From assembly GCF_000003815.2 (NCBI RefSeq), contig NC_049988.1, positions 18,030,402-18,075,901 of the forward strand: a stretch of DNA of 45,500 nucleotides, in the 5' to 3' direction. Numbering within the stretch: the first letter of the stretch is position 1; every line of letters starts with the position of its first letter. Source of the stretch: Branchiostoma floridae. Lineage: Eukaryota > Chordata > Leptocardii > Amphioxiformes > Branchiostomatidae. Made by a program: the position numbers and the translations under genes. The notes below the pieces were generated by a model, which ran no database searches, had not been told where the DNA came from, and worked only from the letters and a program-made list of their open reading frames with translations. Positions 31,749 through 42,325 of this stretch are shown here, one piece after another.

Positions 31749-32429
31749 ATGGCTCTACGTTTGGACTGTGTTTTGGCGGGAGTCCTGACTTTCTGGATGC
31801 TTCAGACGGCTGTAATCGGCGAAACGGGAACACGTCCGGGCACGGTGGGACATCTACTGCAGAAGATCAGGGAGATGGCAGAAACCCGTGCGTGTAACGG
31901 AACGGCAGCGCCTGCAACACGAAGCATCGGTACGGGAAGAAACTTGACGTGCACCGGCAAAGATACGCCGCTGTCATCCTCGACGAATCTCCAGGTTGAT
32001 TCCGAAAAGACTCACAACAGAGGAAAAGCCACCACCATGAACCCCTTCAAGTCGAACGACAACAGCTTGGATGATCTACACAAGCCGAGCCCCATCAGCA
32101 GAAAGGCTGCGTTGTTTCTTCTCATCATGTCGGCGACTGCGCCCATCGTTGGTCTGGGGTTCATCCTCTCTCCCTGCTTCGACAGCAAACCGCCCCACCA
32201 CAACGGGACCCGCCCACGAAGACTCTCCTCCGCGGACGATCCGGACAGCACGAGCGCCCACATACACATCGAGCTGGCTATGGCTGGACATGGCGACAAC
32301 AACAAGGAGGACAGAAAAGTCGAGACGCAACAGTCGGTGGAGAAAGTGTCGTGTTCGTCTGAGGATACGTGTTTGACTCCGATAGCGGACAATGGGGCGA
32401 CAATGGGTGATACAAACGTCACGTTATAG
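31749..32429 (+). CDS. Single-exon secreted/membrane protein, 226 aa, family unknown
   Basis: Intronless frame from ATG at 31749 to a stop at 32427-32429. The start has a fair Kozak context (CCAGCATGG) and an in-frame TGA at 31722-31724. Residues 1-24 form a signal peptide (MALRLDCVLAGVLTFWMLQT, then AVIGE). Residues 119-141 form a hydrophobic helix (AALFLLIMSATAPIVGLGFI) preceded by ISRK. N-glycosylation sequons occur at Asn50 and Asn65. The C-terminal 85 residues are polar, with HNGTRPRRLSS, a stretch HIHIELAMAGHGDNNKEDRK and Ser/Thr-rich ends. GC content and codon use look coding compared with the flanks. I do not recognise the family. It could be a lineage-specific type I membrane protein or the single exon of a larger gene. 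Confidence 0.6.
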   Translation: MALRLDCVLAGVLTFWMLQTAVIGETGTRPGTVGHLLQKIREMAETRACNGTAAPATRSIGTGRNLTCTGKDTPLSSSTNLQVDSEKTHNRGKATTMNPFKSNDNSLDDLHKPSPISRKAALFLLIMSATAPIVGLGFILSPCFDSKPPHHNGTRPRRLSSADDPDSTSAHIHIELAMAGHGDNNKEDRKVETQQSVEKVSCSSEDTCLTPIADNGATMGDTNVTL

Positions 32430-32455
32430 AGACTATGTAACTGTTACAGTATTGA

Positions 32456-32863
32456 CTAGGGGTGGGTACCCCGTACAAAACCGGGTTTTCTTATTGGACC
32501 GGTCCGGAAAAAAACGGACCCAAAAAAATATGGTGGACCGGATGTTGGACCTATTGGAAAATGAGCAGATTGTATGATTATGTATTCACCCTTTTGGGGG
32601 CCTACCGATCGAAGAAAATAACAAGGGCGAATCAGAGTAGAGTCTATAGTCATTTCTGCCAAGTTTTGCAGTCAATCGTTCAGAGGCAGTTAGCCTTGTA
32701 GGATTTTAGAGCGACAGTTGGAGTTGAATACTCCACAAAACAGATTTCTTTTTAGCGAAATGGACCATTGTTTTGAGTATCGTCCATTCACAAGTTTTTT
32801 CCAGATCCTCTGGGCCTGAACCTGACCTGGACCTGAATCTTCCGTACCGGTACCCACCCCTAG
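32456..32863. mobile_element. Inverted-repeat element, 408 bp
   Basis: Perfect 15-bp ends CTAGGGGTGGGTACC / GGTACCCACCCCTAG at 32456-32470 and 32849-32863, with further partial pairing inward (GGACCGGTCCGGAAAA). It starts 26 bp after the stop of the 226-aa gene, so it may lie in its 3' UTR. Decayed relatives are at 2836-3053 and 4603-4682. Confidence 0.75.
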
Positions 32864-32874
32864 TATTAACCAGT

Positions 32875-33080
32875 TGTTGCGAAGGGTAGCGTGGCGTGCG
32901 AAGTCCACTGGTTAGTCGTGAGACCACCAAGGGGTCAGGAGTTGAATCCCGGCTGTTGTGGCTCACCCGACATGCACGCTACTGGAAAGGGTTGCAGTCC
33001 TTAGAACGGGACGTTAAGCCGCGGTCCATGCTTCAATTTCCCCGGTACAATTAACCTGTAGATACTGTACAGAGCCACGC
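32875..33080 (+). mobile_element. tRNA-derived SINE
   Basis: Box A-like TAGCGTGGCGTGCGAAGTCC near 32888 and box B-like GAGTTGAATCCC near 32939 are followed by a body with GAACGGGACGTTAAGCCGCG, a text common to SINE bodies. Not a functional tRNA. Confidence 0.6.
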
Positions 33081-35334
33081 CCAGTGGAAAAGATATGTCA
33101 ACTGTTCATTTAGTCTATTGAGCTATGCTAGTTTGAGATCACTTTCTTGTATATTGTATACATGTATGGTATACTTGCATACAACTTTCTAAGAGATTGT
33201 GCTAGTCGAAGGAAAAACGTATATGTTTTATTATCAGAATGTAGTATTTTGTGTTTTGATGAAATGTATATAGGCCTACAGATGATTTGTCATACGCCTA
33301 TACTCAAATGCAAGTATTGCAGAATCTTAGAGCTAAATCTGGATATATTCTCCATGACAAAATTTGCTTTATCTATTAGTTCATTACGATTACTTAAACA
33401 TATGTTTGTCACTCAAGTATATCTTATCGTTTGATCTACTGCCAAAAAAGAATACCAGTAAGTTATGTGTTGAGCTAATTAGGTACTCGGGAATTAAGGA
33501 AGTCTTTAGCAGGACCCACACCTGTACTCTGGGAATATCAGGCAACGTCATGAGTCAGACGTACGTGTAGATCGTGTTAAGAAATCTACTGAAACACTGA
33601 CCTTTGCTTCATTCGTGTTAGGAAATTCACTGATACATTGACTTTTAATGTTTGAAATGTATTTTAAAAGAATAGTTGACAAGTTTTAGTAGTTTAGTTA
33701 TGTTTCTGGTATTTTTAACTAAAAACGTCATTTTGCAAAAAAAAAACTAAGCTACATAAGGTGTTTGCTGTTGTTGCTGCTACGATACGCTGTAAAAGGT
33801 TTTTGATGTGTCATTTGTCAGATCAAAATCAAGAAACTCATGTACAAAACAAAACTCAGAAAGAGAGATTATGCAATCGGTCCGAATGTTGAACAGATCT
33901 GTATTGTCTCGGTGTTTTGTTTCAGAACTGAACCTGATCACCAATGATCATATGTCAGGTTTCCTCACTCAGCGAGTGTGTTAAGACTTGCTGGAACGTG
34001 CATTATATATAATATTTACTATTATCATATATATATGATACGTCTTATGGCTCTACAGTTGTAATACTAGGCGTAACATTTTGAAACGTGAATTATCAAT
34101 GACGTATGTATCTTGTCTAAGTACTCTATTTCTCTTACAAAATCTCGTAAATAATAAGTATCAAAAGTCAGATTTTCTCACTTTACAAGTGTTTTTAGAC
34201 TCACTTTCTGTGGGTCTACAATAATGCTCAAGATTCTGAACGACGTATTCATTTTGATAATAAAAGAACGTCTTTGTTGTTAAGAGCCGTGTGCGATCTT
34301 TCTTGTTCAAAATTAACTTCCACAAAAAATATTATATAAAGATACGGGCTAAGAAAATATCGTCTATTTGCGTTTAACAAATAGTTTTGTGACGCTCCCG
34401 TCGTAGGTAATTGATACCCTACGCAAATGGAGTAATTTCCTTGATTGTCTCGGCTGACAACATCATGCACTTCAAGTGGAAGAGCGTCTACATCCTGAGG
34501 TCTTTGAAAAGCGCTCCTCTTGCATGAAATGTCATCGGACCTTTGATAGGTCTATTTGTAACACTGTTATCACTGATATTTGTTATTATATGATTCAGAA
34601 GATGGTCTACAGAATAGAGAAAGGGCAGGCTTTGTCGTACACTTCATACGGTGTACAAGTTGTGAAAGGGTAGTGGTTTGAGCAATTGATGACTTTGAAC
34701 ACAATGTGTAGTGACTATCTCTGTTCGTGTCTAACAACACATCGATGTTCAAAATACTAGTGCTTGATGCATGCCAGTTTTGCATTGTGAAACTGTATTC
34801 TATTATCACTTGGCCCGAAATCTAGAAGAAATAAATCAAACCTAGACAGAGAATGTATATCTACCGATCCTAATTTTTCCAGAACTGTAACCATAAACAT
34901 GTTTTGCTAGGCCCAACAACAAGAGGTACCGGGATCTCCATTGACTTTTTCTGGGAAAACAACTTGAAGTGGAGAGAGTAGCGTGGGATAAAGTCATTAT
35001 CCAGCTCATGATGATGATAATACGTCACAATTCCATATAATATGAGAACCTATTATCTAAAGCGCACTAAGTTGATAGCATTATGGCAAGCCAAATCTAC
35101 TTCGTCTCTCACGATTAGGATTATTTTGTCCAAGCTGAATAGGGACTTTGGTTGAGTCTGTGTTATCCCCCTAGTGCACGCAGAGATACCGGGCTTGATA
35201 TCACGTCTTTATATCGGGTCAGTACTTCATAGTAACCTGGGGAAATGCTAGACATCTCCACGTCCTGGAAAAGAGGACTCTTCTTTTTTAACTCTTTTTA
35301 TCTGTGTTGAGACCGCACCTTGTATATGCTGATG
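33081..35334. other. Intergenic, no gene recognised
   Basis: AT-rich sequence with only short chance reading frames. Contains (AT)-rich patches near 34010-34040. I see no conserved domain, RNA gene or clear element. Confidence 0.5.
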
Positions 35335-35445
35335 TTCCTGAGTAGAACCAGACGGATGCATGGATGGAAAGATTCGAACCAGGGACCGTTTGGTTCTGAG
35401 TCGAATACTGCCGTGGCACCACACTACCCCATATTCCAATCCGTA
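35335..35445 (-). mobile_element. tRNA-derived SINE, minus strand
   Basis: On the minus strand GGGGTAGTGTGGTGCCACGG is followed by CCCTGGTTCGAATCTTTCC, giving box A and an almost perfect box B with tRNA-like spacing, then a body running toward 35300. Confidence 0.6.
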
Positions 35446-35744
35446 TAAGAACCCCAGATATTCTCAAACAGCTGTCGTTACTTCCAAACCTACCTTTCGT
35501 GTACTGAGTGATTTGGATCAGAAATATTTTAGCGCTGACAGTAAGTAAAAATACCGCACAAAATTTGAAATTCACTTCTCCAGTCTATCCATGAGATAAT
35601 CTTTATCCTACTATTCCCATCCATCCACTCAAGGCCAAACATTCCGTCATCTGTTCGTTAACAACAACAACAACTCAATCAACTGATTTCCCCAGAAACA
35701 TGACGTGGGTTTACTTCGGCGAAAGCCGTTATACCCCCATTCTA

Positions 35745-35975
35745 CTAGGACGGCGCTCTCGCGGCGCGCTCTCTGCGACCTACATTGTAAAATTTGACAA
35801 ATTGTACAGAAAAAAAACGAATCTTTTCACGTTTTGCGTGTTTTTTGTCTCTTCACTCACACTTCACTCACACTTACATTTTGTATGATACATTCAGCTT
35901 GAAATAGAAGGTTACACACATCTGTTGTAGGTCGCAGTGAGAGCACAGCGCGATCGCCGTCTGGTGGAAAGGGCG
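35745..35975. mobile_element. Foldback element, about 230 bp
   Basis: GC-rich inverted arms 35745-35787 and 35924-35975 share ACGGCG, GCGCTCTC-like text and TGCGACCTACA. The centre is AT-rich (TTGACAAATTGTACAG). Non-coding. Confidence 0.6.
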
Positions 35976-36424
35976 ACTTTAACGATGTATGTTCTGAAAA
36001 TAACTGCTTGATTACGTAAGCTTCTCAGAAACCAATTGACCCAGATGTCACTTCTAAGGAATCCCGCCTCCTGTGAGTGTAATGAAGATCGTGGGCTCCA
36101 GATAATTCTGTTACGATGTGTCATTATTACTGCATTGCCAGGTATGGAGTTTCGTTGACAAATGAAGACTTTGTGAGTTTGCTTTCCCTCATTTTTAGTT
36201 AAACTCGAAAGGCCCTATTTTCGTTGTTGCTTGTTGCTACGTTCTATTCTGTTACGTGTTAAGTAGATGTCAGATATTCATATAGTTAAGCGAATTTTAT
36301 ATTCCTTACAGCCTTCGAGAAACCAACTCTAACCAACCAATCATACAACTAGCTACGTTTATACATTTACTGAAAAGAAAGGAAATCGAAAGAGACTGGA
36401 AATCGGATGTACTAGAGTAGATAA

Positions 36425-36535
36425 AGGTTTATATGTACAATAACTTGTTTATATTCAATATTATGTATATGATAGTTACCATGTGAGCTGTACTTAGACC
36501 AGTGGGGCAAAAATGTATAATAAAGGTCTTCATTC
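36425..36535 (+). mobile_element. Non-LTR retroelement 3' tail, copy 1
   Basis: GGGGCAAAAATGTATAATAA and AGGTCTTCATTCA form the end of a truncated element. The same text recurs at 41930-42050 (TTGGGCAAAAATGTACAATA). Only the 3' tail is present. Confidence 0.45.
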
Positions 36536-36719
36536 ACAAAATAAGACAAAAGAAGCTGGCCCATTTAACGTTGGTTGAGATTTTCGTAAAATGGAGTCTC
36601 AAATTTCTTCGTCAAATTGCCTATCATGTGTCCTTATTTGAACTCGTCCCCCATTTCAACCATGTGCAATTATTGGCAGCTGGGGTGACTGACCTGCAAA
36701 TTAAGGAAGAAAGGAGGCG

Positions 36720-36862
36720 AATATTTGGGGGGGGGGGGCTACCAAAGGCTAATCTCCAAGCAGATCCTACGGTACCGTAAGATAGCATCAAAGCTGGCCA
36801 AGGAGTATGGCAGACCAAAGGGAGTCAGACGGGCACCAGAGCATACACCCTTATAGGCCGGC
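36720..36862. other. Unassigned repeat-like block after poly-G
   Basis: A 12-bp G run at 36727-36738 is followed by ordered, less AT-rich text (CCTACGGTACCGTAAGATAG, GGAGTATGGCAGACCAAAGG). It looks like a mobile-element fragment. No second copy in the window. Confidence 0.3.
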
Positions 36863-37129
36863 TTCGCTCCGTCAGCTTTTGATACTATCATATGCTACCA
36901 TTGTCACGGCAAGTCCTTGGCCACGGTGTTGAGATATTTCTTAACTTATATAGTTGATGCAGATTGAATTTCATTAGTGGTCGGTTGCCTAGAGTTATAC
37001 CAGGCTGTGGTTGACTTGAGTCGTATAATCGTGACCGAGCGACACGGTTTCTGTTGGGTGTGTCTAAACAAGATGCGTTGATCACTTCGTGATCTGAAAG
37101 ACAAGTCTGGAGTACAACCGTTTTGATTA

Positions 37130-38145
37130 CTATTCCAACAGCTTGATCTTTAAAGACATCTTCATCCGTCCGTTTGATATGTAAACCCCTCTGGTTAGTT
37201 CTTGTTCCACTCTTTGCCATGCTGGATCCAATGTCCGCGTACCACATCCACTCCCAGAGGACACATCGTACATTATAACCTCTCGAAAGCTGCGCACTTG
37301 ACCTTGCAGCGTGTAGACAGCGTCGCGTACCTGTTGCGCCGCCATGCGGAAGGAGGACGCCTTGCACGTTATGGGCCACAAGCTGACAGCTTGCAGGCGT
37401 GTCATGTTGGCAAAAGACTTTGCCAATGAGGAGAGACTGAGCGCGAGTTCATTTTCCCCCAAGCTGATTTTCTGTAACCTGTGTAAGTGAACCAGCCTTT
37501 TGACCAAGACTCTTCCGCCCGCGTTTGCGATCGAGATTGTGTCCATATATAAGGTTCTGAGTTCTTTCAGGTGAGGAAATGCCTCTGAAATCGCTTCCAC
37601 TCCGCAGTCTCCGATATTGTTCACGCGAAGCCCCAAACCCGTCAGTTTGTGCAGCAGGGGGAGCTGTTTAGCCACTGACGCTGCAGCTTTTGCAGAAAGT
37701 CCGCAGTCTGAAAGTTGAAGATCATCGAGTCCTCTCAGATATGGGAACAGCCTGGCCAGAGCCCCGACGTCCTCGTCAGACAGAGTATGTCCTGACAGCG
37801 ATATAGATGTGTAGCCGCTGTTCTGACGGGCTTCCGTGATGTTTGGCAGTACCTCTAATGCCTCCAGCATGGTGGAGAAGTAGTCTCTGAATGTGGAGAA
37901 TCCGTGTGACTCCATGTACTCACTCAAAGTGCCGTACATTATGGAGTAGGCGACAGCTTCGGTCAGGCTGTGAGGGAGGGCGGTTTTGTATTCCCAGTAC
38001 CGACACACCCAGGGCCAGAAGAGCCGGTCTTCCAGCAGGGCCATCACAACCTCATTGTCAGGATAGCTTTCTTCCAAACCCATGGCGGCATCACTGTCCT
38101 GCTGGAAATACTCTCTGATGTAGAGTGTCCACTCCGTCCACCAAT
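37130..38145 (-). other. Terminal exon: alpha-helical segment and RNI/NLR-like LRRs
   Basis: 338 codons plus stop. About 110 residues (DWWTEWTLYIREYFQQDSDA, then WPWVCRYWEYKTALPHSLTE) come before LRRs of the 28-residue RNI type: LDDLQLSDCGLSAKAAASVA, LTGLGLRVNNIGDCGVEAIS, LRTLYMDTISIANAGGR and LQKISLGENELALSLSSLA. Such LRRs are typical of NLR proteins and RNase inhibitor. No NACHT nucleotide-binding motif is present here or elsewhere in the gene. The last 60 residues (SFREVIMYDVSSGSGCGTRT on) are unlike LRRs. Confidence 0.75.
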
Positions 38146-41100
38146 CTGTAAATGGTTGGTTAACGATTATTCATTTTTTTGCAAACGACTAAAACTATTT
38201 ACCTGCCAAATTTCGGTACTTAGCTGGCAACAAGAACAATCTAAATTTATTTAACCAATGAGACAGAGGGATTTCTTCACGTGATCGTCAGCTGGCGTTG
38301 CTATGGAGATGAGACCACAGAAACAGTTTACTTACCTGTTGTCACAGATGTAGCAGGTGACGTCACAGCCGGCTGTGCAGACGGTGTCGTGGAGGTGGCT
38401 GAAAGTGTCTTCTGGTCCAACTGGAAACAAGACAATATTTTAGATGTATTAACATACCTAAGAAAAATTCACTAATATCTTTAGAAGTATTTGAAGTGGC
38501 CAGTGCATAGGTAAAGACAAAATCTCCTTTGTACTTCATGAAGCCACTTCTCTCAGTACGTAGAGTTGGACGACCACACGCTAACGACATTGATTAAAAG
38601 TCAGAGACTGGTCTCGCAAGGTCTGCCTTGTTGTCCGCTTTGAAGGATAAACCGTAATGGAAAAACGTTATCCACACATCACCGGAGTGATCCGGAGGAC
38701 AGAGAAAGAAGAAGAAGAAGATGGTGTACAGTACACTATAAAGCATTGCTATGGTGTAGTCATGCAACTGTATTCTATACATGCTCTGGTATAAACCATT
38801 GACCATTATTGATTTAGTGACAAGAGCACATACCACCATGCTTTCCACGCTGTGGGGCTTCAGTCTGCTGGGTTGGTTGAAGATAACGGTCAACACTGTT
38901 GCAGCAGTCACGGCAACGATGACACCAACACAGACAGCCAACACGCACCCCGGACGGGACCGTCTGCAGAACTCACGGCAGGTCTGACTGCAGCTCGGGT
39001 CGTCATCGTCTGTAGAACAACACAGAAGCAGCCATGTAAGAGAAGGGTGGTGGTATTGCTGTATTTTGCTGTGTAATACCCACGTCATTTATTCCCAAAT
39101 GACTTCGCAGCTCTCCCTTTACAATTATTGAAAACGCTGTTTTCTGAATAGACCTAAGAATTATAGAATTGCGATCTGATTATCAGATCAACGCCTATGA
39201 ATTCTTCCATATAAATTATTTCTTTTGCTGTTAGTATGTTATTTTTAACCAATGTAGCGTCGATGGTCCATGACTAGATGCAAGGCTAGAACCTAGAGGA
39301 AATGGGTTCTAAGGCTCATAAGTTCGAATCCTTGCTGCATTGTGCAGACCATTGTATTGCTCTCCACCCAGGTGTGAATGAATTCATGACTTAAGAAAGT
39401 TGGGGAGATAAAAGAACGTCTAAGGACAGGGATGGACACTGCAATACCTTACCCAAGTTATTCTCAGCTACTAAAATGCTACAGTATCGCATTTTGCTCA
39501 AAGTGTGAGGAAAGTGTGCAGATCATTTGGAAGGAAGAATAAAAGGAATAGATAAAAAAGATAAAATGGTCACTGACAGGATCAACTGGTGCTTTGTTCA
39601 GAAAAACAGTACTCAGAATGTACATGACTCACCCCTGCTGCCATCCCTGACTCGATGTCTCCAGCACACCGCATCTTGTGCTGCCACGAACTCAGCATCC
39701 AAATCTGCATACACGTTATCTGATGTTGGCTGGCCCAGCTGACTGTCGTCCATTTCGTAGAAAGGTTGTTGCTCGTTTTTATCATCAGCTGAGGCGACTT
39801 CCATCTCGTAAAAGGGTTGTTCTTTTTTCTCTTTGCCTTTGGCAGCGGTGACGTCCATCTCGTAAAAAGGCTGTTCTTCGTTTTCTTTGCCTGTGGCAGC
39901 GGTGACGTCTATCTTGTAAAATGGCTGCTCTTGTTCGTCATCAACAGGGAAGATGTCCATCTCATAGAATGGCTGAGCTGCGGCATTTTGAATGGCGTCT
40001 TGTACTGCCAGGAAGTCTTTGTCTAAATCGGTATAGACGTGCATGGATAAGTTTGAATGTTCCTCATCGTTCTCGTAATGTCCATCATTTTCGTTCTGCC
40101 TGGCAGTGTGTTCTTCATCGTTCTCGTAATGTCGGTGTTCTTCATCGTTCTCGTAATGTCGGTGTTCTTCATCGTTCTCGTAATGTCGGTGTTCTTCATC
40201 GTTCTCGTAATGCCCGTGATTTTTGTCATACTGGAAATATTTGTGTTCTTCATCGTTCTCGTAATGTCCATGATTTTCGTCGTAATGGTGATGGTGATAG
40301 TTGTGTTCTTTGTCGTTCTCGTAATGTCCGTGATTTTTGTCGTAATGGTGATAGTTGTGTTCTTTGTCGTTCTCGTAATGTCCGTGATTTTTGTCATACT
40401 GGAAATATTTGTGTTCTTCATCGTTCTCGTAATGTCCATGATTTTCGTCGTAATGGTGATGGTGATAGTTGTGTTCTTTGTCGTTCTCGTAATGTCCGTG
40501 ATTTTCGTCGTAATGGTGATAGTTGTGTTCTTTGTCGTTCTCGTAATGTCCGTGATTTTTGTCGTAATGGTGATAGTTGTGTTCTTTGTCGTTCTCGTAA
40601 TGTCCGTGATTTTTNNNNNNNNNNNNNNNNNNNNNNNNNNNNNNNNNNNNNNNNNNNNNNNNNNNNNNNNNNNNNNNNNNNNNNNNNNNNNNNNNNNNNN
40701 NNNNNNNNNNNNNNNNNNNNNNNNNNNNNNNNNNNNNNNNNNNNNNNNNNNNNNNNNNNNNNNNNNNNNNNNNNNNNNNNNNNNNNNNNNNNNNNNNNNN
40801 NNNNNNNNNNNNNNNNNNNNNNNNNNNNNNNNNNNNNNNNNNNNNNNNNNNNNNNNNNNNNNNNNNNNNNNNNNNNNNNNNNNNNNNNNNNNNNNNNNNN
40901 NNNNNNNNNNNNNNNNNNNNNNNNNNNNNNNNNNNNNNNNNNNNNNNNNNNNNNNNNNNNNNNNNNNNNNNNNNNNNNNNNNNNNNNNNNNNNNNNNNNN
41001 NNNNNNNNNNNNNNNNNNNNNNNNNNNNNNNNNNNNNNNNNNNNNNNNNNNNNNNNNNNNNNNNNNNNNNNNNNNNNNNNNNNNNNNNNNNNNNNNNNNN

Positions 41101-42325
41101 NNNNNNNNNNNNNNNNNNNNNNNNNNNNNNNNNNNNNNNNNNNNNNNNNNNNNNNNNNNNNNNNNNNNNNNNNNNNNNNNNNNNNNNNNNNNNNNNNNNN
41201 NNNNNNNNNNNNNNNNNNNNNNNNNNNNNNNNNNNNNNNNNNNNNNNNNNNNNNNNNNNNNNNNNNNNNNNNNNNNNNNNNNNNNNNNNNNNNNNNNNNN
41301 NNNNNNNNNNNNNNNNNNNNNNNNNNNNNNNNNNNNNNNNNNNNNNNNNNNNNNNNNNNNNNNNNNNNNNNNNNNNNNNNNNNNNNNNNNNNNNNNNNNN
41401 NNNNNNNNNNNNNNNNNNNNNNNNNNNNNNNNNNNNNNNNNNNNNNNNNNNNNNNNNNNNNNNNNNNNNNNNNNNNNCCATTTATTTGGTCATTTTGTTT
41501 TGTTTTGCTTCCTTCTTTTTTTCTTCATGAATTCGTCATCTAACCCACTAGTTTGGATGTTTCCTAACAAAGGATAATGTTCTCACAAAGCCTCCAGCCT
41601 TTAATTTGTAGTGGTTTGTACTGATCCGAGCCATAATGCACACCGGCTGTTGAATATGCAACTTTAACAGTAGCTGCATATGAAGGCATAACCGCACTCT
41701 TCTATAACACACCTGTCAGCTATGCACCTCAAACACTGTAGAAGATGAAGTGCTTCGTAGATTGTATATTATGCTAATGGTGGAAACTCTCTATTTAGCT
41801 ACATAGAAAGTAGATTCCCGCACTTCAGGCATATGAATAGCACGGACAAATTTACATTCCTCATGCGTTTTTACAAACCGACAATTGCTAAACCAATGCA
41901 GTCCTACATTTTAACATTAATGAAAAATAAGATGAACCAATGTGTTAGACTATACATGTTACTTTGTATACATCTGTTTTATCTTTGTTGTGACCTGTAC
42001 TTACATGTAGCGCGGTTGGGCAAAAATGTACAATAAATATCTTCATAAAGTATGATAGGTGCCCAACAAATTATCTGTGTATTCTTTACGACAAATGCTT
42101 TAAAAAGAGTTGGTAAAAAGTCACCGTACCTGCTGTCTTCCTAGTTTCGTAAAGCCTCTCACATTCATCGTCTCCACGGGACGAGTCCGGTTGTACGGAC
42201 TCCATTGCGTTCCTAAGACTCTCCGTGGCTACTAATGACGGCTTCTTCTCCACTTCTGCTTGTGGCATTTTGACGGTTTCTCCAACTTCAACTGCCGAAT
42301 TCCCGATCACCGCCCGAGCCTCCAT
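37130..42325 (-). CDS. Type II membrane LRR protein with Tyr-motif repeat array, 5 exons
   Basis: Exons in coding order: 42325-42130, an exon ending at 39633 whose start is in the gap (40615-41477), 39009-38834, 38420-38336, 38145-37130. Junction phases are 1, 1, 0 and 1, all consistent; donors are GTACGG, GTGAGT, GTATGT and GTAAGT. The start ATG at 42325 has an in-frame TGA 12 nt upstream. No signal peptide is present, and one membrane helix lies after a long acidic, Tyr-rich N-terminus with Arg residues on its N-terminal side, so the protein should be type II: N-terminus in the cytosol, LRRs outside. The stop is TAG at 37130-37132. Tyr motifs suggest SH2-dependent signalling and LRRs suggest ligand recognition, so a receptor-like role, possibly immune, is my inference. 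I do not recognise a named family. Exact size is unknown because of the gap. Confidence 0.75.
38336..38420 (-). other. Ser/Thr/Pro linker exon
   Basis: 85-nt exon reading LDQKTLSATSTTPSAQPAVT and then SPATSVTT. The composition predicts O-glycosylation and an extended stalk between membrane and LRR domain, supporting an extracellular C-terminal side. Confidence 0.7.
38834..39009 (-). other. Cys-rich juxtamembrane segment and membrane helix exon
   Basis: Encodes DDDPSCSQTCREFCRRSRPG, then CVLAVCVGVIVAVTAATVLT as a helix, then VIFNQPSRLKPHSVESMV. The four Cys before the helix could be palmitoylated, and the Arg cluster on this side predicts a cytosolic N-terminus. Phase 1 in, phase 0 out. Confidence 0.75.
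39250..39440 (+). mobile_element. tRNA-related SINE
   Basis: Box B AAGTTCGAATCCTTGC near 39322 and body text TCCACCCAGGTGTGAATGAA near 39363, a text I associate with amphioxus-type SINEs. Lies in the intron between the Tyr-repeat exon and the membrane-helix exon. Confidence 0.55.
39633..40614 (-). other. Exon with Tyr-rich repeat array (partly in gap)
   Basis: Reading on the minus strand from the gap edge: 12 copies of HYEND(K/E)EH, most embedded in an 18- or 20-residue unit (NYHHYDKNHGHYENDKEH) alternating with a KYFQYDKNHG form. Three short HYENDEEHR units follow, then HVYTDLDKDFLAVQDAI. Next come five Q-P-F-Y-(E/K)-(M/I)-(D/E) motifs spaced 15-21 residues and a second NVYADLDAEFVAAQDAV. 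Y-E-N fits the Y-x-N docking rule of GRB2-type SH2 domains; Y-T-D-L and Y-A-D-L fit Y-x-x-L. The units are also His-rich, so metal binding is another possibility. The phase-1 donor follows DGSRG. Confidence 0.75.
40060..41477. repeat. Coding minisatellite with 863-N gap
   Basis: Units of 24-60 bp built on the plus-strand word GTTCTCGTAATGTCCGTGAT, in higher-order order. The visible part (40060-40614) runs into an 863-N gap (40615-41477), most likely because the array could not be assembled. Nucleotide identity between units is higher than needed for the protein, indicating recent expansion. Confidence 0.85.
40615..41477. other. Assembly gap, 863 N
   Basis: Sized gap inside the coding minisatellite. 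It hides the acceptor of the second exon and an unknown number of repeat units. Sequence right of the gap (41478 on) has no repeat text and looks like intron. Confidence 0.95.
41930..42050 (+). mobile_element. Non-LTR retroelement 3' tail, copy 2
   Basis: GTGACCTGTACTTACATGTA and GGGCAAAAATGTACAATAAA match the tail at 36425-36535. Located in the first intron of the LRR gene. Confidence 0.45.
42130..42325 (-). other. First exon of the LRR membrane protein
   Basis: 65 codons plus one base: MEARAVIGNSAVEVGE through SSRGDDECERLYETRKTA. Polar, acidic and without a signal peptide. Its last part, GDDECERLYETRKT, has diverged relatives at 43315 and 45316. Donor CAG/GTACGG. Confidence 0.75.

Noticed and set aside
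36888-37379. 163-codon minus-strand frame overlapping the LRR exon
   Set aside because: It overlaps the last LRR exon in another frame and has no domain or splice support.
40060-40614. Regular repeats that could suggest a CRISPR array
   Set aside because: Units are contiguous, without unique spacers, keep an open frame, and the genome is eukaryotic.
39921-41577. Two long plus-strand frames of more than 500 codons over the repeat array
   Set aside because: They are mostly N and repeat shadow. The minus strand has splice sites in phase, sensible motifs and a membrane helix downstream; the plus frames have none.
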